Part shown: piece after piece, positions 35,685 through 47,187 of the stretch | Layout of the letters: each line of letters begins with the position of its first letter | Position numbering within the stretch: the first letter of the stretch is position 1 | From: Arabidopsis thaliana | Taxonomy: Eukaryota; Streptophyta; Magnoliopsida; Brassicales; Brassicaceae | Reading direction: 5' to 3' | DNA length: 64,000 nt | Assembly: GCF_000001735.4 (NCBI RefSeq) | Contig: NC_003070.9 | Location: 186,001 to 250,000, forward strand | The notes under the pieces: generated by a model | Databases searched by the model: none | What the model was told of the DNA's origin: nothing | What the model saw: the letters and a program-made list of their open reading frames with translations, nothing else | Made by a program: the position numbers and the translations under genes

Positions 35685-35949
35685 GAAAAGAGTCGAGAAT
35701 GTGTTTTTCTCTATGATATCTTATAATACAAGGTGAGTTTACAAATCATTCATAGTTAAGGCAAGGGGAAATGGTACACTACATGTACGTACTTTGATTC
35801 AAATGTAGTTTCATTATCCAGTGCATATTCAACAAAACATTTTCCTCGAACAATACATGAAAAAAAACAAAAAAAAAAGTAATTGGGAAAACCCGAAAGA
35901 CCTAACTTCACTCCCAAGCAAAATAGCAGCAACCAGACTAGCTGGATTA

Positions 35950-38255
35950 TTACTCCATGGACTTGGTCTTATTGATAGACTCAACCTTTCCGTCGTTGCC
36001 TCCAAGCAACAGATACTTATCCTTCCTTGTAAGTTCAGTACATTCGAACCCCAAAACTCCACCGATCACCTTCTGAACGTAATTAGCCACCTCAAAAGGA
36101 GTCTTGCCACCACCGTTTACCGTCATTTCTTCGGGCAAACGGTCCAAGAAAGTGGCCTCGTAGCTAGGTCGGGGGTTCATGAAGAAGAAGTACGGATCCC
36201 AGAATTTCACACCTCTAACTGTCGTCCCGTTGAACATCCCTTGCTTGCAGTTCATGGCCACAGGCACGATCCGGTCGCTCAGCTCTGCAAATAGAGCACT
36301 GAACCTTAGTAGATATGGTTCTCTACACGTTGTGCCTTCAGGACAGATCACCAAATCACCTGTTGCAAAATAAATAAAAAAGAGTTACAAAGATAGGAAT
36401 TATGTGTGTATAAAGATCAGAAAAATTTGTGTTTTCTGTAGATGGAATGTGTATGATTCTATAATATTAATGTTACATAAAAAATCAAAACTCAGGTGAT
36501 AGCTTTTATTTTCAGAACAGAGATAATGTGATAATAATGAAACCAAATAAATGTGTAGAAAACCAGAGTAAAAACAGAGATACTCTGCTTTTCTATAACG
36601 ATAATTGAGCATGGAAAATACCTTTCTCGAGGAGTTGCCTCATGCGGGCTGCGTCAGCGACACGGTCTCGGGTCAGAGCAACAGCAGGAATGGGTGAGAG
36701 CATCAGGGAGAGGCGAGAGACACTATAAGTGACACATGTGATCTTACGGCCGAGAGCAATGGCGATGATAATGGGGTCAAGGGCGGTGCGGTGGTTGAGA
36801 ACGTAGAGGTTTCCAGGTTTTCCGGGGGAAGGAGGTGGAGGACGGTGGCCACGGATTGTGAGGTGAATGCCGAGGATCTCGTAAGTGTAGCGGACGAAGC
36901 GTTCGGGTAAAGGGAGGTTGAAGTAGACGCGGAAGACAGAGAGCATGAAGCCGAAAGGAAGCCAAAGGTAAATGATTAAGGCGTTTAATGGGGTCGGACG
37001 TTGGACAAGACGGCCATCATGGAAGATTATGCGGTTCTTGAGACTCTCTATAGGGACTGTTGTGGCTGATTTGGTCTCATGCACCATGTAACCTTCCTGT
37101 TAACATATCATATAATAAGAATCATTCTGAAATTCACGATTATTATGGTAAGAAATGTTGTAAAATACTATTGAACTTTCAAACATTGACATATCGGATC
37201 ATTCATTAAATGGACCGTCCAACTTATGTGGTGATGGTAGTTGGTGATAGGTTGGAAGCATTTATGAAAACTATTATTCTATTCTGTTATCTACTTTTTG
37301 TCACTCTCAGTGATTACTTTCCTCTACTTAAATTCACTTATACGTGTATGTGTTTTGAAACTATGGATTTTATCATCCTAAAACATTATTCTAGATTTTT
37401 ATGAAATCATGTGTATCCCATAGATCATGTGAATCCTCTCCACACCGCATTTAAGTAGTTAGTTCTTTAATTAATTACCACCTAAATCAGGTTTAAGCAA
37501 CGTAAACTGGATATGCAAAATGAAACGAGAGAGGAGAGAGATAGAGAAACCTTGCAAATGGACATGAAATCGTGATCGGAGGTGCGGTCACCGAGGCCAA
37601 GATCCGGTGAGTCATCGCCGAACTCTTTCAAGATGGCTAATCTCTTGAGATCACCAACAAGAACACCAGGCTTTTTCACAAAACCAGTAGCTTTCATCGT
37701 TTTGGGGTTAACTTCAATCTCTGTTCCCAAAACTTTATCTCCTCCCAAATAGTCTTTGACGAATGGCTCAACCATCACTATCGGATTCGCAGTCACCACT
37801 ACTTTCCTCTTCTTACATTTATCAAACACCTCAAAACTATCTTTCCTCACATCCGCCGCGTAAAACCTAACATTTGAAAACGAAGATTAAAAATCGAAAG
37901 GGTTCCAAAATCGAAAAGAATAAAGATCCGGTGATTGTGGTTACCGTGTAAGAACGGCGCGAGAGACGAGTTCGATGTTCTTGATCTTGATACCGGCGAA
38001 GGAGATGAAGATAAGGATTTGGATTCCGAGAGATTCGGAGACGAAGAGATAAGCGATGATGACGATGGGAAGAGAAAGAAGAAGGATCAATCCACGGAAG
38101 AGACTACCTGCTTCAATGGCCACCAGCATGAAGTAAGGGAAAGAGCTTCTTGACAGAAGCAGAGTCCCGTCGAGATCCGCAGCGATCGAATCATACTCTC
38201 TGCTTTTACACTCGCTTATCGGAGGAAAACTTCGGCTCTTCTTCGCCGGAGACAT
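35950..38255 (-). CDS. GPAT4: Glycerol-3-phosphate sn-2 acyltransferase GPAT4 (AT1G01610)
   Basis: Four exons on the minus strand: 38255-37945, 37866-37551, 37096-36622, 36359-35950, encoding 503 residues. The N-terminal half is a HAD-type phosphatase domain with the motif D27-L-D-G-T and a later [11 protein letters not shown]; both are intact, as in GPAT4, GPAT6 and GPAT8. The C-terminal half is an acyltransferase domain with N310-H-R-T-A-L-D (block I) and P374-E-G-T-T (block III), plus membrane segments around 45-80 and 245-265. The enzyme transfers omega-oxidised acyl-CoA to the sn-2 position and removes phosphate to give 2-monoacylglycerol for cutin. With CYP86A4 next door, two consecutive cutin steps are adjacent. 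The start chosen is the first ATG before the phosphatase motif. Confidence 0.97.
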
Positions 38256-39985
38256 CTTTCTTGCGGCGAATACTGGCGATTTAGTAAACAGAGAAAGAGA
38301 GATAAAGAGAGATTTGGAAAGAAAGAGAGGGAAGGTCCTTGGGGTTTTAAATGCGCCTTCCAGTGGTTGTTTATCGCTCAACTGACTAAATAACTTTTCA
38401 GTCCAATTAATATTAACTATTTACGAAATTATCCTTAAACTTTCAATCTTTACAAAATTAACCCTTCTTATTTCTTTATCTCCATGAGAAATTAAATGTT
38501 CACATCACATGATTCGTAACAAAGGTTTCAATTGACACTTATTTTTTTCTAATATATTTAAGTTAATATGAGTGATTATTTGATTAGGGTATTTATTAGA
38601 TGATGGAATTTGGTGTATACATAAATATAATTTTGGTCACACGCGGTTCAGTTACTTTCTTTTTGTTGATTGACATGAAAGAAAGTAGTTTAGTAGTTCA
38701 CCTAAATGGAAGGCTGTATAATTAATTGGGTGAGTTATTATAAATTTATAATATGTGGGTTGGCATTGTGTGTATATACTATATAGTATCCAACTATACG
38801 TGAAACATTAAAGTCGACGGCCGCCTGACCAAGTTAATTATATGAAAATGACTTTTATATATTGGTAGCATTTAATTTTGATTGCAATATTTACGTATCA
38901 AGGAGCCGTCGACAGAGTTATAATGCTAATTGAGTTAATTGACTTTATACTAGGTTTAAATAATTAACTCCTTAATTTATAATAATTAAGGGATTAAGAC
39001 GGTTTTCTTTTTCTTTGTCCGCGTATCATGGATGGTCACTCAAATGTCAATGGTATATTAATAAAACGGTAAAATAGTTGGGAGTTGGAGAGCCATTGAG
39101 CCATATGCATTCATACTTACGGATATGAGTGTAACAGTATTCCCCTAGTATGAGTATAATAACTACTTACACGCTATGGAAATTGAAACTGCATCACGTG
39201 AACCTTAGCTTACAAAGAAAAGTGACTTATGCGTGTATACATATATGTGTGTTTGAGATAAATTACCAAAATATGCATGCAATTATGTACAATGAAAATT
39301 ATGAAATAGAATTTATTTCCAAGAAGATAACAAACTTATCATAAACATTCACTTTGAAGATATGAAACTGAAAAGTAAAAACTAAAAAAAAAAAAAGGTG
39401 TGAAGCAGTGGGTAGGTAATCCACTTTGACGAGGTTATTGTAGAATAAGTAAGAATGTTTTATCTCAACTTGGTTGGCTATCTATCGCAACAAATTAAGG
39501 TGGAGTGATGCCGTTGATGGACATATTATGGGATACTAGTTGTATCCATAAAGAGTGCGAAAAAGGCCCAATGTAAATGGGCTTAATACCCACTTGGTTA
39601 ACGTGGCCCATAAAGAGTGCGCAAGAGGCCCAATGTAAATATGGGCTAAATACCACGTAAACTAGTTGAGTCGATGACCCGAGAAACCAAGCCGAAACAA
39701 TATGGATCTTACTCAATTTGTACCGAACCAAACCAGAAGAAAATCAAATTAACAAATTCCTCTTGAAAATTTCTCGAGTCTAACGACAAAAGCAAAATTA
39801 AAATCGTACCAAATCAATCATAATATCAAACTCCATTTAACGATAAAACCAGATCATCCACAGCAAATAAGAAAAAGACAAGTCCATTAATTAAAATAAA
39901 CACATGATCCAGATCTCTCAAATATTTTCAAGCTCAATTACAAACCAAGATGCAACAATGAAGTTTTATAAAGAAAGAAATCAAA
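38256..39985. other. GPAT4 promoter and PIP1;3 3' flank
   Basis: AT-rich, no gene seen. Contains the 62-bp imperfect tandem repeat at 39546-39657 and an A-run near 39384-39397. Confidence 0.5.
39546..39657 (+). repeat. Imperfect tandem repeat, about 62-bp unit, with TGGGC motifs
   Basis: Two units at 39546-39593 and 39608-39657, both reading CCATAAAGAGTGCG...GGCCCAATGTAAAT...GGGCT...AATACC. The copies differ by a few substitutions and a 2-bp insertion. Each holds TGGGCC/TGGGCT-type motifs on one strand or the other. Confidence 0.75.
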
Positions 39986-41176
39986 TCAGGATCTGGACTT
40001 GAATGGAATGGCTCTGATGACAAGTTGGTGGTAAAGAGCCGCAAGAGCTGCTCCAATGAATGGTCCGACCCAGAATATCCACTGCAAACCACAATCAAAC
40101 CACAATCAAACCAAAGTGACAAAGACATATAGAAAGACAAATCAACCAAATGATGTAATGGGGTACTCACGTGGTCGTCCCAAGCGTGGTCCTTGTTGTA
40201 GATGATTGCAGCTCCAAGACTCCTAGCTGGGTTAATTCCTGTTCCGGTGATTGGAATCGTCGCCAAGTGAACCAAGAACACAGCGAATCCGATTGGGAGT
40301 GGTGCCAAAATCTGCAAAAAAAATAACCCTAAATTATGAATCTTTTTCTAAACACCCAAAACAATAAATTAAGAGGAATCAAAACAAAATTATACCGGAA
40401 CGTGGGAGTCACGAGCGCTTCTCTTGGCGTCAGTGGCGGAGAAGACCGTGTAGACAAGGACGAAGGTTCCGATTATCTCAGCACCCAAACCAGAGCCCTT
40501 AGTGTAGCCGTGAGCGACTGTGTTGGCTCCTCCGCCGAGAGTTTGGTAAGGATTTGGCTGGAAGCCTTTGACAACTCCGGCGCCGCAGATGGCTCCGAGA
40601 CATTGCATCACGATGTAAAAGACAGCTCTCGTCAATGACAGCTTACGAGCCAAGAACAGACCAAATGTCACCGCTGGGTTTATGTGCCCACCTGTGAAAC
40701 ACACACACACACACACTCATCAGAATCAACTCTAAATTAAGATCTCTTTGAGAAAAATCGAAAACTAAAAGCAGAGCTACAAGGGTTTGAAGCATGCAAC
40801 AAAAGACCAATTCTACTTGTATTAAGAAGATAAAAAAAATGGGGTTACCAGAGATTCCAGCAGTACAGTAGACAAGGGCAAAGATCATGCCACCGAAAGC
40901 CCAAGCAATGCCTTGGATTCCAACAGAGGCACACATGTTTGGTGCTCTCTTCACTCCCATCACTGTCAATACTGTTATGTATAGAAACAGGAAGGTGGCT
41001 ATGAACTCGGCGATTCCGGCTCTGTAGAAGGACCACGAACTCAGCTCGCCTGGCTCGAAAAATGGAGCTGGTGGTGGCTCCTTGTAGTCTTTGTCCGTCT
41101 GAGCCGATGTACCTATCGGTTGCCTCTCCGGGAACTTGTTAGCTCCCACTCGAACATCCTCTTCTTTCCCTTCCAT
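39986..41176 (-). CDS. PIP1-3: Plasma membrane aquaporin PIP1;3 (PIP1C, AT1G01620)
   Basis: Four exons on the minus strand: 41176-40849, 40691-40396, 40311-40171, 40081-39986, encoding 286 residues. Six transmembrane helices and two half-helices with NPA boxes at 114-116 (GHINPAV) and 235-237 (GTGINPAR). The long N-terminal tail ([26 protein letters not shown]) and short C-terminus are typical of the PIP1 subgroup. The loop D histidine in DSHVPI (H206), used for pH gating, is present. The protein moves water, and in some PIP1s CO2, across the plasma membrane, usually as a heterotetramer with PIP2s. Intron 1 has an (AC)8 run next to the acceptor at 40699-40714. Confidence 0.97.
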
Positions 41177-43205
41177 CTCTATCTAGAAAACGTTCAAGTG
41201 TTCTTTGCTTTTTTTCTTCTTTTCTACAATGGGTAATGAGAGTGGCTGAGATAGAGAAAGAATGGTTTTATAGAGGCGAGAGAGAGAGAGAATAGAAAAA
41301 GCAAAAAAAACTAACGTCTCGAAACTATTATGATATATTTAAATAATGAGAAATACAGGGAATCATGGATAACGATGATCTTCGTAAAAGCATATTTATT
41401 TACGTTAATAATTGTAATAGCCTACTACTTGATGATGTTTAATCATGTAACACAACCCACGCTTATACTAATTCTGTTGCGTTGGCTAACTATTAGTATT
41501 ATATTCTGAAACTCCTTATAAAGATAGCATGTTTGACCTAATTTATTCTCAAATGCCTTGCTACAGGAGTACTACTCAGTCAGCAGTTAGAAATGTAAAA
41601 AAAAATATTACAGTGCCAGAAAACTCACAAAGGACTAACTTTTTGACTAGTCGACGAATTAATAATTTACTTCCGACCGTTGGAGAAGAAAAGGAAAAGA
41701 AGTGTGTGGAAAGCGATTGCTTTATGTAAAGTAACATAGTCTCGAACATTGTGCCGGGCCTAGAGTATTTTTAAAATGTTTAATTAAATTACTATGTGTA
41801 CTACTAGTGACAAAATAATCACAATGATTGTGAATTTGAGGTTTTTCAATTAAACGATATATATTTTAGAAAAAAAGAAAATGAAAATTGGAGATAAGGT
41901 TCAATTTTGCGGGGGTTTCCAGCTCAGAAATGGATTTTGCTTTTCTGTGATCACATGTTCGTTTCCCTATTCCCACTTTCCTTTTTCTATCAATCTATTC
42001 AAACCTAACAAAAATAAAATTCAAAACTCTGTTGTTGTTATCAATTCACATATTTTTAACGCTATATGAGCCATACTTTACTAGTTAAATGGAGTTTAGT
42101 GTTTAGGATTCAAACCCTATTAGTTTTGTTGATGTTGTCTTACCCGAACAATAATTGAATTTATAAACAGATTAACTCTATTGTAGATATCGATTTTTAA
42201 AAAACTGAAAAGGGAAACAAATAATCCGAAGCTAAACTATATGATTAAGAAACACCTTTTATTGAACTAGTGGTGGGGTTTGCCATTTTTCGAAACGCAA
42301 CCCACACACACACATCACAGTCGTCTAGCTGCCCAACCAACAGAATCACGACACGTGGTTGAAGAGGCAAATATGTGTTGGTGGTGTTTACTGGGGCGGT
42401 CCCGACCAAAGTCCGTATATGACATCCTTTCTCAGTTGTACAAATCACATTTCATTATAATTCATTTCATCGAATTATCTATCTTTTAAATTTTATCAAT
42501 ATCTTTTTTTGTTAGAGGCGTGGACCGTATGAATGTATGATAGTATAGAAATAGAAATAATAACGTTGGCATTGTTATTTAACAAGCAAACAAATGATTA
42601 GGTTGATTGATGAACAAGCAATGACTAGGTTGATGAATTTTAATTGTTACTGACTTTGTCTGTGTACGTAGCTGGTACTTAGTTGGTACATGCCTATCAA
42701 AAGAAAAACTAATATTTTGCAACGAAGCAGATCCTTCATTGCTTACATACATGTGGAAAAAGATACGATCAATATTTTAAAAAATCGTGAATTGAATTTT
42801 GTTTTATACACACAGACGACAGACAAGCTTCTGACGTGGGCTCAAAACACTAAAACGGCCTCTGAATCAGTCAACACTTTGAGGCATGAGAGATTGATTA
42901 AACCACAGACCAAGTCTTTACGACAAATCAACTCGAGCCCAATAGGCTCTAATAAGGCCCAATACGATATAATCGTCTTCTTCCTGTAGAGTCGGGGACC
43001 TGGGATTAGTCAATAAATGAGTAGAATTTTTGTAAGGAAGAGAGTAGTTGGTGAGCGTCGCCATTGAAGGGGAAAGCAGCCCAACTTTGCATTGAATGAC
43101 ACTTAAAATCTTTCTCTCAGCAGCTGTCTTCATTTATGATCGATCCTACTTCTTTCTTCTCTCTACCAATTTCAAGATCTGGTCGTCGCTCACAGGAGAA
43201 ACGTA
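41177..43205. other. Divergent promoter region of PIP1;3 and the SEC14 gene
   Basis: No gene seen; short open frames here lack coding character. Near the SEC14 side are GCCCA motifs (42936-42960), which read TGGGC on the minus strand. A loose tandem repeat (AACAAGCAA...TAGGTTGAT) lies near 42580-42632. Confidence 0.5.
41264..41274 (-). promoter_or_regulatory. Candidate TATA box of PIP1;3
   Basis: TCTATAAAACC on the minus strand, about 90 bp before the start codon; a (GA)n run lies just beyond it (41278-41291). Confidence 0.5.
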
Positions 43206-44675
43206 ATGGAAAACAAAGAGACCAAGCAAGAACCAGCAGCAGCAGCTGAGCAAAAGACCGTTCCGTTGATCGAAGATGAGATCGAGAGGAGCAAAGTCGG
43301 GATCATGAGAGCTCTCTGCGACCGACAAGATCCTGAAACTAAGGTCCCTATCGATTTCTTTAAGTAAAAAAAGAATTCAACCAGAAAAGTATTGATTTGA
43401 TAAAAGCCCTAATGATTTGGATTTGCAGGAGGTGGATGATCTGATGATAAGGAGGTTTCTGAGAGCGCGTGACCTGGACATTGAAAAGGCTTCAACGATG
43501 TTTCTAAATTACCTGACTTGGAAGAGAAGCATGCTCCCAAAGGGGCACATACCAGAAGCAGAGATTGCAAATGATCTATCGCATAACAAGATGTGTATGC
43601 AAGGTCATGACAAGATGGGTCGACCTATCGCTGTTGCCATTGGGAACAGACATAACCCTTCCAAAGGCAACCCTGACGAGTTCAAGCGTTTTGTTGTCTA
43701 CACGCTCGAGAAGATTTGTGCTAGGTGAATAATAATAATATTACTACATACATTAAGTTAGTGTGGGTATATAAGAAACCATTTATGCTAATGCTCTTTT
43801 TTTGTTTGTTTGAATGTTGTCATGTTAGAATGCCGAGAGGTCAAGAGAAATTCGTAGCAATTGGAGATCTGCAAGGCTGGGGATATTCTAATTGTGACAT
43901 CCGTGGCTACCTTGCTGCTCTTTCCACTTTGCAGGTTACTTCCTTTAATTCGCCTATCATATCTTTTGAAACAAACATTTAGGTTTTTAGCAATTATCAC
44001 TAATAAAGGAAAATATTGCTAATAATCCACTTAACTCCAAATATAGAGAATTCAGTTTGACTTCCAACTAAGAAACCTTTTGTTCGTCAGTACTATTTAC
44101 TATGTTTTAAAAGGTGTTTTTGTTATTTTGGAGTAGGTGATCAGGTTAAAGGTCTTTTTGTTATTTTGGTCCTTTTGGCCACACTTGGCTTCTTTTTTTT
44201 TGTTTCTCTTTGTTTATGGATTTTTTTTGAAAAGGAACTTTCATGATTGTAATCCTATTTTTAGCAAAATATTGCGTTAGTAATATTGTTCATGGTCGTG
44301 AGTCCTGACAGTGAGTAACCCCCACATTAAGAAAACCTTGTTTTACAGGATTGTTACCCAGAGAGATTAGGGAAACTCTATATAGTTCATGCCCCCTACA
44401 TTTTCATGACCGCATGGAAGGTCATTTATCCTTTTATCGACGCCAACACCAAGAAAAAGGTACATTGATTTGCTCTGCTTCACAATCACTTTATTAGTAT
44501 GTTTTAAGACTGTGTTGGAAAATTTGATTGTTAATTTCGTGTTTTTTTGGGGGGGCAGATTGTTTTCGTGGAGAACAAGAAACTCACTCCAACGCTGCTT
44601 GAAGACATAGACGAAAGCCAACTTCCCGACATCTACGGAGGCAAATTGCCACTTGTTCCTATTCAGGAGACCTGA
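43206..44675 (+). CDS. SEC14-like CRAL-TRIO lipid-transfer protein (AT1G01630)
   Basis: Five exons: 43206-43343, 43429-43724, 43829-43934, 44349-44459, 44559-44675, encoding 255 residues. An N-terminal CRAL-TRIO-N helical part (about 30-80, with the FLRARDLDIEKA signature) is followed by the SEC14 lipid-binding fold (about 90-250; GRPIAVAIGNRH, GDLQGWGYSN, YIVHAPYIFMTAWKVIYPFID, LPDIYGGKLP). It is the short, single-domain type without GOLD or nodulin extension. Such proteins bind phosphatidylinositol and other lipids and adjust phosphoinositide synthesis. The specific ligand is not visible. Confidence 0.93.
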
Positions 44676-45163
44676 TTATAGGTCTTACTACGGCCCACCT
44701 CTATTTCCAAATTATTACTTACTAGTATTATTTTTTATTTGAATAAAATGAAAAACATATTGAGTGTCGCCAAATGCCAACAATTATATATTTACTGTCA
44801 AAGAAGCTAAAAGATATAATATTGAAAACACCTTTAAATTTCATGTAATTTTTCATAATTATCTATCTACTGTGATCTAGCCATAATACTTCGGCAACTA
44901 TACAATTTCAGTCTAGCTTGCTGTTGCTCTTCCCTGCAAATCTAACACACAACTTGTTCCAACTAGAATTCTAAACCAAAACAACAAAATAATATAAAAG
45001 AGGTTTAATTTATGAAGGGTACATTGAAAAAAAGAAAACACCTTGAATTGATAATCCATAAAACAAGTCTTTACTAATATTTTCACTCTTATTAGAAAGA
45101 AAAGAAGAAACCATCAAATCCCCTTTGGCAAGTGAGATCGATCCACTTACACAAGCTGTTTGT
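44676..45163. other. Convergent 3' UTRs of the SEC14 and BTB genes
   Basis: AT-rich, no gene seen. Confidence 0.5.
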
Positions 45164-45915
45164 TCACCAGATGCGTGGGCGAGTATTACCATTTAGAGGA
45201 GCTCCATGATCTTTGGCTTTGGCTTTGGTCTCTCTCAGATAAGCCCGAGTGATCTCCACGCTTAGATCCGGGTTCCTCTGCACAAACGTCTCATATTTCA
45301 TGGGAACAACCACTTCTTCCATATGTTTGACAATATGATTGATAGCCGCGTCTTTCAAGATTGTGTCACAAGGTATACTGGCGAGCTCTAAGATGTCTAG
45401 GACGTTCCTAGAGCTCAGAGATGCGATGAAATGGTTACGGCATACGTCTTGCAGATATGAAATGTCGTACTTATCTGCAGCCAGATATAGGGATCGGTAT
45501 TGATTGTATGGAGCTTTTAGGTTACCGCTGTAGAGGAACTCGAGAAGAGATTTGAGTTCGTCGTGGGACAAATCAGGGAGAGTGATTGATTCCTCGGGGG
45601 AGGTCTTGCATTCATCAGAATCTAACATGTTCCTGAAGACCTTTGATCTTGCCGCCTAGAACAAAAACAGATTTATTCAGTCGTATCATGATCCAGTGTT
45701 ATCATATCATATCTAAATATAGTAATGTCTTGAGACTAGAACTGTGACATTAATATAAAAGCAAAATGTAAATCATCTGTTACCAGAACGGCTTTGTGGG
45801 TAGGTATGGGTGGAGCTTCTTCACCAGGTTTAACGAGAACATCAGTATGCATTTGCTCCTTGAATGAGACAACAAGACCACCGAGGAAAGCCGCCTTTTG
45901 CTCTGCTTCTGTCAT
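45164..45915 (-). CDS. BTB/POZ domain protein (AT1G01640)
   Basis: Two exons on the minus strand, 45915-45784 and 45655-45164, encoding 207 residues. A BTB/POZ domain covers about residues 15-125 (HTDVLVKPG, PTHKAVLAARSKVFRNML, LPDLSHDELKSLLEFLYSGNL, LYLAADKYDISYLQDVC), followed by a BACK-like helical end and a basic tail. BTB proteins of this plain type usually serve as substrate adaptors of CUL3 E3 ubiquitin ligases. The frame is open four codons upstream but only from TTG; 45915 is the first ATG. A 5' UTR intron from 46397 to 45929 (GTAATA donor, CATTAG acceptor) is likely. Confidence 0.92.
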
Positions 45916-47187
45916 TAGTTTATTCAAACTAATGTCACAACCAAAAAGCTTTAGTATGTAGTATTACTTGGCCAAACAGAGAACGAAATACCAAGAAGAT
46001 CAAAGTTAACCATACATGCCACAATTGTTTATTTTAATCAACAAATCTTAAGAGTAGTAGTAGAGAGGTTCTCTATTCATAAGATCAATATTGTAAATTT
46101 GTGATCCTCCCCTAAGCTTTAAAACTCTAATCAAAGCTTTAAAATTTGAAAGTATTGTTCTGGCTAATAGTTATCCAAGGATATGGTATCGAATCTTAAA
46201 ACGCCACTCTCCGAAATTTTAAAACTCAAACAGAAAGACCACTCACACAAAACGAAAATTCAATCAAGCCACCGATCATATTCTCAAATTTCATGATGAT
46301 TTTAAAACAACCCTTTTCCAAGGGTTTGTCATGCAATTCTCAAAGAAAACAAAAAGAAGAAGAGAAATTAGGAAAGTAGAATGATAGTGTATATTACCGA
46401 CTGATAGCGAGATCGGCTGCTTCCTCTATAGATTCGGTACGATGATCTGAGAGACTCTGAACTTGACTTGATGATTACTTTACTTGTGATATCGATATAA
46501 TTTAAGATTATATTTTTAGTGGAGCAATATTTATTATCAAAAAAATTCGGAAAAGCAAATGTTTAAAGCGAAAGTTTAGGTGAATATCGGATTTTGAAAT
46601 ATCACTAGAATTTTTTTAAGATCTTTTCCAGCATTTTAACTATAGGTCCAACGTGCTCTAATGGGTCACCGGTATCGGCCCATAACAAACCAACAACAAC
46701 AACTTCTGATTTATTTTCAAGACTCGTTTTTTTTTCTTTTCTTTTCAGTTAAGCTAGACTTTTATCAACATCAACTTTATATTAGAAGTGTTAGCATCAG
46801 TTTTTATTACTATCAGTCATATTAATGAAAAATTTTAGTTGCTACTATATATAATTCCTCTAAAAAACTTGTGACCCTTTTACATTAGTAATCTGTAAAA
46901 TACTAGTTGGACATATGTATGTTATAGAAGAAAATCTGATCATCATGACTCAGGAAAAGAAGCCAAGTCTATTCATGGTTTCATGTCTAATAATAGAGAG
47001 AAACTAGCAAGAGAGGTTAAAAGAGTTATTTAAGGCAAATGTGGTATGGGCTCTCCTGTCTAGTTGTGTGAAAGCGTACAGAGACATATATATTGACCTA
47101 AGAAGGGGTGTGTTGTATTAACAATAAAAAAAAACTAGAGGATCATCTGATTTTTATCTGTTCCCATCTGATACATAGCAGGTTGTT
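45916..47187. other. BTB gene leader/promoter and SPPL4 3' UTR
   Basis: Holds the probable 5' UTR intron of the BTB gene (45929-46397), its promoter, and the SPPL4 3' flank. No other gene seen. Confidence 0.5.

Larger units (their letters stand above)
34995..35949. other. CYP86A4-GPAT4 gap, rich in small insertions and an ectopic gene fragment
   Basis: Both 3' UTRs converge here. The gap holds two poly(A) micro-insertions with target-site duplications and a degraded copy of the AN 5' end, annotated separately. No intact gene. Confidence 0.7.

Noticed and set aside
42690-42989. 99-codon frame upstream of the SEC14 gene
   Set aside because: No coding character and no conserved motif; it lies in the divergent promoter region.
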